64,000 nucleotides of DNA, taken from the NCBI GenBank assembly GCA_009760855.2, contig WPIO01000066.1, positions 704,501-768,500 on the forward strand, written 5' to 3'. Numbering within the stretch: position 1 is the stretch's first letter; every line of letters starts with the position of its first letter. Source of the DNA: Cristatella mucedo (Eukaryota > Bryozoa > Phylactolaemata > Cristatellidae). Shown one piece after another: positions 42,621 to 52,690 of this stretch. The translations under genes and the position numbers were made by a program. A model generated the notes under the pieces. It did not search any database. It was not told where the DNA came from and saw nothing but the letters and a program-made list of their open reading frames with translations.

Positions 42621-43994
42621 ATGGAGGCAGCTTATGGAAACACAGCCAGTGCGATCTCCAACCCTCAGGATCTCAGCCGGGGCGATCAGAGTCAGTGGGG
42701 ATCAAGCCGAGGCGATTGGAGCCAACGGGAATACAGCCATGAAGATGGGAGCCAGTGGGAACGCAGCCGTAGAGACATGAGACAGTGGGAACCCAACGAG
42801 ATTGGCCTGAGCCCATGGGAACCCAGCCGAGTCGATCGGAGCTATTGGGAACCCAGTCGAGCCGATCGGAGCCAACGGGAACCCTCTCTGGACGATCGGA
42901 GCCATCGGCAACCTAGCCTTTGCGATCGGAGCCAATGGGAACGCTGTCTACAAAATCGGATCAATCGGAAGCCTAGCCAAGGCGATCGGAGCCAATGTGA
43001 ACGCAACAGAAGCATTTGGTGCCAATGGGAACCCAGGCGAGGCAATCAGAGCCAATGGGAACCCTGTCTCGGCGATCGGAGCCAATTGGTACGCAGTCCA
43101 GACGATCGGAGCCAATGGGAACGCAGCCGTGGTGATTGGAGCCAGTGGGAACCCAACGAAAGTGGTAGAAGCCAATGGGTACCCAGCAAAGGCGGTTGGA
43201 GCCAATGGAAACCCTTCCTAGGCGATCGGAGGCATTGGCAACCTATCCCAGGCGATCGGAGCCAACGTGAACCATGCCGTGGCGATCGGAGCCGATCGGA
43301 ACCATATCCAGGCGATTGGAGCCAATGGAAACCCTACAGAGGCAATCGAAGCCAATGGCAAACCAGCCGAGACGACCCGAGCCAATGGGAACCCAGCCGT
43401 GGCTACCAGAGCCAATGGGAACCGTACCCAGGCGATTGGAGCCGACGGGAACGCTACCGAGGCAATCGAAACCCATGGCAAACCAGCCGAGACGATCCGA
43501 GCCAATGGGAACCCAGCCGTGGCTACCAGAGCCAATGGGAACCGTACCCAGGCGATTGGAGCCGACGGGAACGCTACCGAGGCAATCGAAACCCATGGCA
43601 AACCAGCCGAGACGATCCGAGCCAATGGGAACCCTGCCCAGGCGATTCGAACCAATGGGAATCCGGCGAAGGTAATCAGAGCCGATGGGAATCCAGCGAT
43701 GTTAATCAGAGCCAATCGGAATCCGGCGAAGGCGATCGGAGCCAATGGAAATCTGGTGAAGGCAATTGGAGTAAGCAGGTACCCTGCCTAGGCGGTCGGA
43801 GCCAATGGCAACCCAGCCGTGACGATCGGAGCCAATTGAAACCCAGTCTTAAGGAACATTTCCACGGGGAAGAGACCGGGGCAAACCAGGCCACAGCCAG
43901 CTCTATTGCTGGAAATAGTGCCAGAGTGAATGTGGTTGGTAGGTGGCACTTTGAAGAGCTGCAACCACTGCACTTTCCAGAAGACTTTAGGTGA
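42621..43994 (+). CDS. 457-codon open frame of decapeptide repeats
   Basis: ATG at 42621, stop after HFPEDFR. Layout: about 15 non-repeat residues (MEAAYGNTASAISNP), about 39 ten-residue units near SQWEPSRGDR (variable at RGD: also RADR, LGDR, DDRS), then a 50-residue non-repeat tail (HGEETGANQATASSIAGN and VVGRWHFEELQPLHFPEDFR). Some units contain RGD, but only as part of the repeat. No signal peptide or membrane segment. The repeat DNA is stop-free in several other frames on both strands, so open length alone does not prove coding. In favour: the same frame continues into both non-repeat flanks, and the tail has a relative at about 52.4 kb (LNVADWKGSEGLRPLQFPGASR). Function unknown; it could be a noncoding minisatellite. 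Confidence 0.35.
   Translation: MEAAYGNTASAISNPQDLSRGDQSQWGSSRGDWSQREYSHEDGSQWERSRRDMRQWEPNEIGLSPWEPSRVDRSYWEPSRADRSQREPSLDDRSHRQPSLCDRSQWERCLQNRINRKPSQGDRSQCERNRSIWCQWEPRRGNQSQWEPCLGDRSQLVRSPDDRSQWERSRGDWSQWEPNESGRSQWVPSKGGWSQWKPFLGDRRHWQPIPGDRSQREPCRGDRSRSEPYPGDWSQWKPYRGNRSQWQTSRDDPSQWEPSRGYQSQWEPYPGDWSRRERYRGNRNPWQTSRDDPSQWEPSRGYQSQWEPYPGDWSRRERYRGNRNPWQTSRDDPSQWEPCPGDSNQWESGEGNQSRWESSDVNQSQSESGEGDRSQWKSGEGNWSKQVPCLGGRSQWQPSRDDRSQLKPSLKEHFHGEETGANQATASSIAGNSARVNVVGRWHFEELQPLHFPEDFR
42660..43845 (+). repeat. 30-bp minisatellite with a 120-bp higher-order duplication
   Basis: The unit is close to GATCGGAGCCAATGGGAACC plus CAGCCGAGGC, about 39 copies. 43381-43500 and 43501-43620 are identical 120-bp blocks of four units, so the array grew recently by multi-unit duplication. 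No CRISPR-like spacers exist: units are contiguous. Confidence 0.97.
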
Positions 43995-44446
43995 TATACT
44001 TTAGAAGAGAGCCACTGCATTCGGATTACAAGTAGAGCAGGGAAAGCTGAATTGGAATTTTTTAAGAGATTACTTCTTTGAATGTTCACACTTGTTGCTG
44101 AGTATAAACATACGTCAAATTTAAAAATACACTGAACTATGAATTAAAAGAAATTAAAGAAGTTGACGGTTGATCGGTTCCCCTGAGATACGAATTCTAA
44201 ACAAGGCAGCCCACTCAATACAATTTTCTCGCCTTAACCCTAAATACTCAGAGTCCGATGTCAGTGTTAAATCCCTGAAAAAACCGGCTATTAAAATCAC
44301 ACGTGTGAATGACATGTTCATTCAATAAAGGACTGCTGAATTTAGTTTATTAAATATAATGATCAAGGTAATACTGTACATTTCTTGCAAAACTACTCAA
44401 CATCTTGCATAATTTAATTTTCTTGGACGATTCATATTATTGAACT
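43995..44446. other. Unassigned DNA
   Basis: The first part (AGAAGAGAGCCACTGC near 44005) resembles 52668 onward. The rest shows nothing. Confidence 0.35.
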
Positions 44447-44628
44447 CTTCAACTGCTCTCCTAACTATGCTATGCTTCCCCCTTTCTCTTTGTTGCGTGA
44501 GACGAAGTCTGTTGGCTACCGAATGCGTACCGAAAGCCGCTTAGGTTGAGAGTGCACTATACAAAACTCTCCTGCGTAACACCCACATTGTCTTTATGAT
44601 TTTGTGGAGTTACTGACGGAGGTACAAG
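44447..44628 (+). mobile_element. LINE-B 3' end
   Basis: CAACTGCTCTCCTAAC, GTTGCGTGAGACGAAGTC, GTTGGCTACCGAATGCGTAC, then GGAGTTACTGACGGAGGTAC. Close to the reference copy. Confidence 0.9.
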
Positions 44629-45289
44629 TGAAACAAGTCCATTCAAGGTAAATCGAAGATGAGCTGGAGTCCGTTGCTATAGTTTCAACACAAGGATATT
44701 TTTTTGTAAATATCTCCTTTTCGTCTTTCAAATTTGAAATTTAAACTTGTGCAGCGTAATTGACAATTTTTAAGTACTGCAAGATGTGCGAAAATAGCCA
44801 TATTTTGCGTTCCAATACTCGAAATTTGGTGACCTGAATTTTAGAGTCGGCGTCTGCAAGTTCTAATTCTCTGTGCGGTCAATGCATGTGGAACATTGTA
44901 ACAAAGAGATTGAGACTTAGTATTTGTAGCTTATAGGACAGCAGCTGGCAACCGAGTACACCCTTTTAGCTAGTAGCTACTTATTTCATGCTAATTAGGT
45001 GACACTCCGACTAAAAAGAGCACACTTCTTCAGCATCTATTTGGACGATACATTTCCTTTGGGTATAACAGAGGCATAGTGAGTGGTGCTCAGAGGTAAC
45101 AGAAGCCTCTGGGCTCTGACACCTAGCCGGTGCCAAAAAACATCATGGAGTGGGCATTTTTTTAACTTCTTCATGCAAGAATACCATTCCTGATTTCAAG
45201 CGAGTCCTTGTTTCAATGAACTTGGATATTTCTGGCTGAGCTAGTCAAGCTTGTTTACAGACTGGGACCAAGCTGTGGGTAGAATAATA
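44629..45289. other. Unassigned DNA
   Basis: No coding frame or repeat that I can place. Confidence 0.4.
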
Positions 45290-46868
45290 ACTTATCAGTC
45301 ATCAGGACTGTTGTAAGTCTGGTCGCTCAATGTAACGCTTGTCTTTGGAATCCTTGCTCAATGTGCAAAAAACCCCAAGTAATAAGCGACCATATTTCCG
45401 AAAAGGAGTTTACCTTCTCGCCATGACTGAAACTAAGATAAAATTGGTGAGCCGCCCGACGAATACAAACGCAACACCGAATGAATTCCAGATATTTCAT
45501 AGCCCTTTATAAAGCAAGGCCGAAGGTGGGGTGGCTATAATCGCGTGCTCAAACTTCGAGCTCGAGTCATTTGCAGTACCCTCGGAGAATAATTTCTAAT
45601 CTGCATTGATTTCACCCGATGAAAAGCTTACCGATGGCGGCAGCAGTCTATCGCCCGCCAGGTGTCAAGCTCTCCTTCATTTCAAATTTCTCCGATCTCA
45701 TTTCGATTTTGCGTGCAAGGAATCGATCATTCCTCATTACGGGTGATTTCAGCATTTCTTTTGATACATGCTCTGACGCCCAAGGCACTGAATTTCCTGC
45801 ACTGACTGACGCATTGTCACTTTCGGCTCGGGCATGGCCCTACTCAAATCAAGCGTTACGCTCTCGACCAAATTTGCTCACACAATAGCAATTTATCATC
45901 ACCGAACCAGTCCTGCTCACCTGACTTTATGCAGATCTCATTCACTCTTAAATGTGTGCCCTTCTTCTCCTCATCTAAAATCACTTGTGAATCGCAAAAC
46001 CTCAAGATCCTTGACATTGATGCTGTCAGTGCGAGAATATTTGCCTCGTCCGTGCTGCTCAATCCTCCTTCCGACCTGCTATCATTGGCAGATTGCTACC
46101 GAACGACACTGGCTGGCGTGTTCGACAAATTTTAATCTCTGACTAAGCTCACTGTGTGGCCCGCTTCCAGAAGGCCTAATGTTTGAGAAATTAAACTAGC
46201 TAGGTTTACTAAGCTCAAGCTTATAAAAGCGTGCATAGGTTGAGGACTGACTGGCCGTCAACAACCATACGAGGACTACTGTAGATCGTACTAATTAATC
46301 CTAGCAAAGGCCATGTCTAGCCTCTATTAAAACATTGTTGAATCACAAATGCACAATCCAAAAATGTTGATGTCACCCTACGGTGGAGATATTCCCCTGG
46401 AATCATGTCCCTAAATCCCATGCCGCACCTCAACATCTAAATTTCAGGAGGTCACTAGTGACCTCGTCCGAGAGTTCATAGCCAAATCAAGGAACACAAC
46501 TAGCCCTCTGGACACTAATCCCACTGCCCTGGGTCTACGATGCAGTGACCTACTGCTGCCATGCATAACTAACATCGTTAATTTCTCATTAGCATCATGT
46601 TTTGTCCCAGAACCTTCAAGAGAACTTAAGTAACTTCCACCAAGTCTATCGTTTGTTTCAAAGAGAGTAGAACGAGTCGTAACCGCCTAGCTGAACTCAT
46701 TTTGAAACTTATAACCTTGCTAGTTAGTTCTAGCCTGGTTTAGAGCTACTCGCTCCACAGATTCATATAGCGCGTCGGATGTACAACGATCTACTTGGTA
46801 ATTCGGACTTACCTAGAGGATCTCGGCTTGTTTCGCTGGACCCTTAGACATCTTTTTATACTTTCGAT
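45290..46868 (+). mobile_element. LINE-A endonuclease and RT N-terminal part, decayed
   Basis: TCATCAGGACTGTTGTAAGTC onward matches 61750 onward. Open piece 45619-45888: AAVYRPPGVKLSFISNFSDLISILRARNRSFLITGDFSISF (YRPPG and GDF kept; Asn of GDFN lost). Continues to the linker and RT start (NPTALGLRCSDLLLPCITNIVNFSLAS-like, near 46520-46600) until a SINE-2 interrupts at about 46868. Confidence 0.85.
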
Positions 46869-46869
46869 C

Positions 46870-47038
46870 GTCGGTAATATACTACTAATAATAAGTTATA
46901 TCACTCCTTAGCATTGCGCCTTAAGAGAAATTAATCTCTATTCAGGTTGCTTCACACATGCCATGGTCATGAGCCTACGACCTCGGCCAAACCTTGGATG
47001 GGGCGAGCATCTTCACCACTGGGCCAAACCAGTGCTAC
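46870..47038 (-). mobile_element. SINE-2 nested in LINE-A
   Basis: Tail AATATACTACTAATAATAAG on the left, LINE-A-like hairpin GCATTGCGCCTTAAGAGAAAT/TAATCTCTATTCAGG, body ACCTCGGCCAAACCTTGGATG, and A box (complement of CACTGGGCCA) near 47017-47026. LINE-A resumes at GTTCTTGAGCACC. GTCG on both sides is a possible short target duplication. Confidence 0.85.
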
Positions 47039-47039
47039 A

Positions 47040-48375
47040 AGTCGTTCTTGAGCACCTCTCGTCTTACAAAAGAATCAACCACACTGCACAATAATGGCTG
47101 AGGTTTTATCTCAGTGGGAGACCTGAAGTTATTGATGTGAATGGACAAAGATCATCCGAGGAACCTCTGAAATATGGCGTACCTCAAGGATGTGTGCTTG
47201 GTCCCGCCATTTTCACGATTTTTACTCTCTTTCTTGCCCATGTGTATGCCAAACACAATCTAGGCTTTGATATTTACACAGTTGGCACTCAGTTGTACAT
47301 CTTTGATGCCCCCACGCCTTCTTGCTTGTCGACGTTTCTGAGCCCGCTAGTTGCTAGTATCGATAAAATCTGTACATGGACGACAGCAAATTTTCATAAA
47401 TTTACTGATGGTAAAACCTAACTTACTAGCTGCGGTTAAAGTAAGCGTGATTCAGAAATTGGAAAGACTAACGTTCAAAGTCGCCTTGGCCAACATACCT
47501 TCTGCTGAATCAGCACAACATATCAGTGTTAGGTTCCAAAGTAACCTTTATAGACGACAAAATCAGTTCCGAAGTCCTGTCTGCCGACTTTCAGCTCCGT
47601 AAAGTTTCTAAAATTCGGGATTTTTTAGACAGTGATACCTCATCTAAATTGGTCCTTACATGTGTGACACCCGTCTTGACTTACATAACTCACTGCCTGC
47701 TAGTCTACAGGCCTTTGCAATCAGCTGCTTACAGCTGGTGCCACTCTGCAGCTGGGCTTGTCCGCCGTAAGTGTCGCTGTTTTCACTTCTCACCGACCAG
47801 AACAGCCTCACAGTAAAGCAATGCATCAACTTCAAGATATCGTCACTCACTTGTAGGTCCCTTTATTTTCTGGCTCCAGCCTACCAGCCAGATCTGGTCT
47901 CCATCAGGCTAAACGTCATACCTCCTGCTTTTCAAAACATAACTTTGTACCATTATCTCGTGCAAAGTTCAAATCGTTGGGTGACCGCGCCTCTAGTGTG
48001 TATTCTGCCAAATCCTAAAACTCTATATTGACATGCGTCGCGACATCTTCTAACTTTTCTACATTTAAAGCAAAACTAATAGCGCACCTATTTATCACAG
48101 CATTTAGTAATTGCATGCGATTTTTTCTTTATGTACTTATGCGAGCTGACAGTGTGCCTGCTGCCACTAACTATACTTGCACGCTTACCCTGTGAATGGC
48201 TCCCTAACCATGTTATTCTTGTAGTTTAGTGAGCATGTTCTCCACTAGCGGTTAGTGAATAATGGTTAATGATTAATCATTTGATAGTGATTCCTTTGCG
48301 GCAAATACTTCAATTGCCTAGAAATAAATTGATTTTTTAGGGCTATATATCAAAGGAAATATTTTTGTTATTAAT
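47040..48375 (+). mobile_element. LINE-A RT core to 3' end, continuation after SINE-2
   Basis: EEPLKYGVPQGCVLGPAIFTIFTLFL near 47160, then FDIYTVGTQLYIF in place of [11 protein letters not shown] (YADD lost), then thumb pieces. 3' end near 48310-48370 has a decayed hairpin. Confidence 0.87.
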
Positions 48376-48384
48376 TTTATTGCT

Positions 48385-48655
48385 AATAATAATAATGATG
48401 CACTTGATAAAGCGCCCTCAGAAAACTCAATCTCTCTCTAGGCGCATTAAATTTGCTGCAGAGGGAAATGCAATTGAATGGTGAGTAAAATCATGCATGA
48501 AAAACAAACAAAATGAATAATATGGTTAGGGGTGACATGCACAGGGTCAGCATGCAAATGTGGTTAGTGGCAGCATGCACAGTGTCAGCACGCATAAGCA
48601 CATGAAGGACGAATCACGGGGACCCACTAAATGCTGTCCTAAATAGGTGTGTTTT
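48385..48655 (-). mobile_element. LINE-A 3'UTR-only copy, tail-to-tail with the previous one
   Basis: AATAATAATAATGATGCAC, hairpin AAAGCGCCCTCAGAAAAC/CTCTAGGCGC, reverse 3'UTR to ATGCTGTCCTAAATAGG. Confidence 0.92.
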
Positions 48656-49094
48656 TAAATTGTTATTGAGGCTTTGGCGGCACAAGCGCGAAGTCGCGGA
48701 AACACCAAGGGGCTTTACCCATCATGTATTTAGCTGGAGGTTGTAGCTTTCTAAGCTTTTTCTTGGCCGTTCACCCCTCCGTACCTAGTCCAGCATCCCT
48801 TCTCGTATAGTTCCCATCTTGCCGGTGCTGTGGCTCAGCACCCACACACTATTAGACCACACAGGTTAGTCTTAATTAAATGGCTGAGCCAATACAACGC
48901 AGAAATTATGTCCTGCCACTTGTCATGTGTCTAAAAGAGAATACTATCAAGAAATGACGAGGCAATTTCTGTGAAACGTGATAAGCAGCTTGAACCTTGC
49001 AAGAGGTAATTTCGCTAGTCAAAAATATGTAGCCATTATTTTTTTGAGCAATTCAGAGCACATACCTGTTCTTTTCAAGATCAGCTATGGGATA
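48656..49094. other. Unassigned DNA
   Basis: Includes a small hairpin GGTGCTG-TGGCT-CAGCACC at 48824-48842. No gene recognised. Confidence 0.35.
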
Positions 49095-49475
49095 GCAACA
49101 CTAAAAATACATCTGATTTAGCGTACTCTGAGAACTTTAAATCTTCCTAAGCACTTTAAATTTTCAGAAAATTAAGACGACCGAAAGGTTTGTGGTAGGA
49201 TGCTTAATTTACAACAAGAATAATGTGATTATGGTTGACATGCAAAAAAGTATGTTTAGTGGCATCATGCACAGCGTCTGCACGCCTAAGCACATAAAGA
49301 AAGAATCACAGGGACCCACTAAAGGCAGTCATAAATAGATGCTTTTTCAGTTTTTGCTTAGTGTGGTCAAATCAGGGGATGTTATGAAATAAGTCGGAAG
49401 TGAGTTCCAGACTTTGGAAGCATAAGACTAAAGGCACGTTCTCCAAAGAACTTGAGATTTGTACGAGGTAATTAA
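49095..49475 (-). mobile_element. LINE-A decayed 3' end
   Basis: CTGATTTAGCGTACTCTGAG, then CCTAAGCACTTTAAAT, then reverse 3'UTR to AAGGCACGTTCTCCAAAG. Confidence 0.75.
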
Positions 49476-49584
49476 GCTAGACTTAGCCTTTTGTATGACC
49501 TATTGGTGCGATCTACAGTTGTACAGTTGTGCCTGTCAATGCACAGTCAGCCCTGATCTTTAATTTCCCAACCCTTCAGCTTTC

Positions 49585-50150
49585 TTTGAATTCGTTTAAC
49601 TCCTTTGCTGCAGGTATTGGTGCTATCCACATAGGGATGTCAGAAAAAGTTTTTAAATTGAATGGCTATAAAACCGACTTACAAGTAATTGGCAAACCAA
49701 GTGTGATTCAGAAATTGGAAAGGCTAATTCTCAACATAGGCTCTGCCAGCACATCTGTTAAATTATCACAAAATCTAGGTGTCACGTTCCAAAGTGACTT
49801 CTAATTGGACGACCACATCAGCTCTACATTCGTCTGCCTAGTTTTAGCTGCATAACATCACAAAATTTTGAGATATTTAGACAGGGATACCCCATCTCAA
49901 TTGGTTCATGCATTTGTGAAATCCCGTCTTGACGTCTGTAACTCATGCTCGCTGGCCTACCGGCTTTCGCACTCAAGCGCTTTCAGTTGGTGCAAAACGT
50001 GCATGTAAAATGGTATTATTGTTGTTAGTTAGCATGCTAGCACTAGCCATTCAATCGTGCTTTCTTTTCTGCCAATATAAAGTGCCAAGAAAGAGAATAG
50101 GTTCTCTCAGGATGCTAAGTAAAACGTACTATCATTATTATAACAACAAT
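49585..50150 (+). mobile_element. LINE-A decayed RT C-terminal part with internal deletion
   Basis: Open piece keeps [33 protein letters not shown]. The thumb stops near GGTGCAAAACGTGC (50000) and jumps to a 3'UTR end. Hairpin AAGTGCCAAGAAAGAGAATAGG/TTCTCTCAGGATGCT near 50080-50120. Confidence 0.8.
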
Positions 50151-50269
50151 TATTGCTATGCATTCTTCACTATGTTGATACTGTTGCCTGTTAACATTGT
50201 CTGCAGATTGTGCTCGTTGCTTTCTGCTGCCACACAGAAGCCCCGACTCGGAATCTACTTCCTCTGCCT

Positions 50270-50455
50270 TAATAATAATAATAATAAGAATAATGTACTT
50301 GATAAAGTGCCCTCAGAGAACTTAATCTCTTTCTAGGTGCTTTACATTTGCTGCAAAGGGAAACGCAATTGAATGGTAAGTAAAATCATGCTTGAAAAAC
50401 AAACAAAATGAATAACATGGTTAGAGGTGACATGCACAGGGTCAGCATGCAATGC
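50270..50455 (-). mobile_element. LINE-A short 3' end copy
   Basis: (AAT)n, hairpin AAAGTGCCCTCAGAGAAC/CTTTCTAGGTGCTTTAC, reverse 3'UTR ending GGGTCAGCATGCA. Confidence 0.9.
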
Positions 50456-50804
50456 AACGCCTCGCATTCTGCCAGCTCATCCTTCAGCGTGCACCTCCAA
50501 GTCAGCATAGGCAGCTTTAAAAGGCACCGCGGGTAATCTGTAATTTGAGTGCAGGCCGAGACTTGTCATTGCTTGGTAAAAATTTACCAGGTCAAGTTCA
50601 AAGTTAATCCTCACAATCTTAACTATTGCTATACGCCCTAAATTCAACGTATGACAAATTCGAGTGCTTCTGTCCGCCGCTTTGCAATTCGTCAGCTTGT
50701 TGAATAGCCATACAGTACGTGCATGGAGGGCAACATGTTCTGGCATTGTGAATCTACGTTCCTTGAAGAACCCTTAAAGTGATAAAGGCTCCTTCCAATG
50801 TGAA
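50456..50804. other. Unassigned DNA
   Basis: An 89-codon minus frame (50477-50746) has no recognisable domain. Confidence 0.3.
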
Positions 50805-50893
50805 TTTCCCTTTGCAGAAAATGTAAAGCGCCTGAAAGTGATTGCATTTTCTGAGGGCGCTTTATCGAGTGCATTATTATTGTTATTATTAGG
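50805..50893 (+). mobile_element. LINE-A hairpin-only copy
   Basis: TTTCCCTTTGCAGAAAATG, then AAAGCGCC..GGGCGCTTTATCGAGTGC and an ATT tail. The inner stem is GAAAGTG/CATTTTC. Confidence 0.9.
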
Positions 50894-51004
50894 ATAGTTT
50901 GGGAAATGTGTACAGAGGGCTAGATTAGGAATTTGTAAGCAATTTTCTACCGTTTGCAATACCAAGGAAAGAACCAACCAAGCATCACAACCCATCCACT
51001 CGGC

Positions 51005-51575
51005 CACCACGTGGAATAACACCACTTTACGCAGACCTGCACTGGCTTCCTGTCAAGCAGCACGTCGTTTTCAAAGTTCTGTAACTCAGTTGCAGGTCTC
51101 CTTATTCTTTGGTTCCAGCTTTCCTATCAGATCTAATCATCCAATCCCCCACCAGGCTAAGTGTCGTAGCTCCAGCTTTTCTGAATATAATCGCTTACCT
51201 ATATCTCATACGAACCTCTAACCTTTTGGAGACCGAGTCTTTAGTTGGTATGCTCCTAAGGCCTAGAACTCACTTCTGACTAGCGTCACGACATCCCCTG
51301 ACCCAAACAAATTCAAAGTAGAACTCCGACGCATCTATTTTTCACAGCATTTGGTGGGTCCGTGTGATTCGTCTTTTTAATGCTTATGCCTACTGATACT
51401 GTGCATGCTGCAACTGATATTTACTTTCTGACCCTGTGCATGTCACATCTTACCACGTTATGATATTTGACATTTAGCAATCTCACACTAACCATTCCAT
51501 TATGTTTTCTATGGTGCAAGCTTAAAGTGCCTAGAAAGAGGTTAAGTTTGCTCCAAGCCCGAAACTAATTTAGTA
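51005..51575 (+). mobile_element. LINE-A 3' fragment
   Basis: ACGCAGACCTGCACTGGCTT, TGTCAAGCAGCACGTCG, GGTGGGTCCGTGTGATTCG, and a decayed terminus AAAGTGCCTAGAAAGAGG near 51525-51545. Confidence 0.8.
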
Positions 51576-52214
51576 ATAGCTTTGTTATTACTATTAGCCT
51601 TGGGCTAAGACCGCAATCCGCCTTTCACCCGCCCATCACTGCAACATAATTTTGGGGCATTTGTCTTATAAGAACGCTTCTCCGTCATAGCACACAACTT
51701 CACGAATGCCGAAGGTGGAAACCACTTTGTGCAATCTCAGGCGACTATACGAAGAAACCCTCAAGCTACTCACTAATATCTTGCATGTGAAAATGTGCAT
51801 GTATGTTTAGAATATGCATGTACATATGAATATAAGTGTCAAAATTAATTGGGTATGTTTTTAATTCTGGGTAAGTTTTATATCTTCAATCATCTTCTTT
51901 AAACCGCTTTTATTGCATGCCATCATTTGGAAAACGGACAGCTTTGGGTCATTTAAAATCGGCTTGCAGTAATTCGAACCATTGCCTAATGAGATGGAGA
52001 CGTCGTATCTAAATTATTCTTTTCTTTTAGTTCTGCGGTGCACGACAGCATGAAGAGACAGCCAAAGCAAAGGTAGCCATGCTAAAGATAGCATTGCGAG
52101 GGCATCCATGTTTCAGGCGTCCGAAATGAACTGACTTCGGACGAACACGTTTGCAATGGACGGACCACACGGGATGGCGGGAGAAATGAACGGGCCGCAC
52201 GCACGGCCTTTTCA
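51576..52214. other. Unassigned DNA
   Basis: 51640-51780 includes GTGCAATCTCAGGCGACTATACG (near 51728), which resembles the variant LINE end at 42110. Otherwise nothing. Confidence 0.3.
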
Positions 52215-52690
52215 GCTTCGGCAAATGAACTAAAACGCCGAGGAAGCCGAGGCAGATGCAGCCCTTGGGAACGCACCCAATAGGAAAGCACCTAATCAGC
52301 AGACAGTCCAGACGAACTTGGCCTAGCCGAAAACAGCCGATGAGTAGACATCAGGAGCCAACGGAGCCGGTGCCAAGGTTGCTGCAGTGTTGAATGTCGC
52401 CGATTGGAAAGGCTCCGAGGGGCTCCGACCGCTGCAGTTTCCAGGAGCTTCAAGGCCTAATGCAAATCCGAGGAGAGCTTTGGCATTTGAAGCACAAATT
52501 ATTTTCGGAGGACAGCGTTACAAAATAAATCTAGAAAAGGGAAAATTTGTAACTGGTATTTTTCAAATGAGCGAGGAAGGAAAATCAGTACATCAATATT
52601 GTAAAAACTCTGAATGGCAAATTTAAAGATTGCCTTAGAGAAGTTCTTGCCTGATTGATTTGAAATGAGAGCCACACTAGTCTAATAAAA
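52215..52690 (+). repeat. Decayed relative of the 42.6-44.0 kb minisatellite locus
   Basis: GAAGCCGAGGCAGATGCAGC then CCTTGGGAACGCACCCA (near 52240-52280) parallels the 30-bp unit. 52387 onward is open for 79 codons and starts LNVADWKGSEGLRPLQFPGASR, alignable with VNVVGRWHFEELQPLHFPEDFR at the end of the 457-codon frame. Beyond it, GAGAGCCACACTAG matches GAGAGCCACTGC downstream of the first locus. The extra 55 codons (RALAFEAQIIFGGQRYKINL) have no identified relative here. Confidence 0.5.

Noticed and set aside
42660-43845. CRISPR-like array of 30-base repeats
   Set aside because: Units are directly contiguous with no spacers and vary internally; the setting is eukaryotic. It is a minisatellite.
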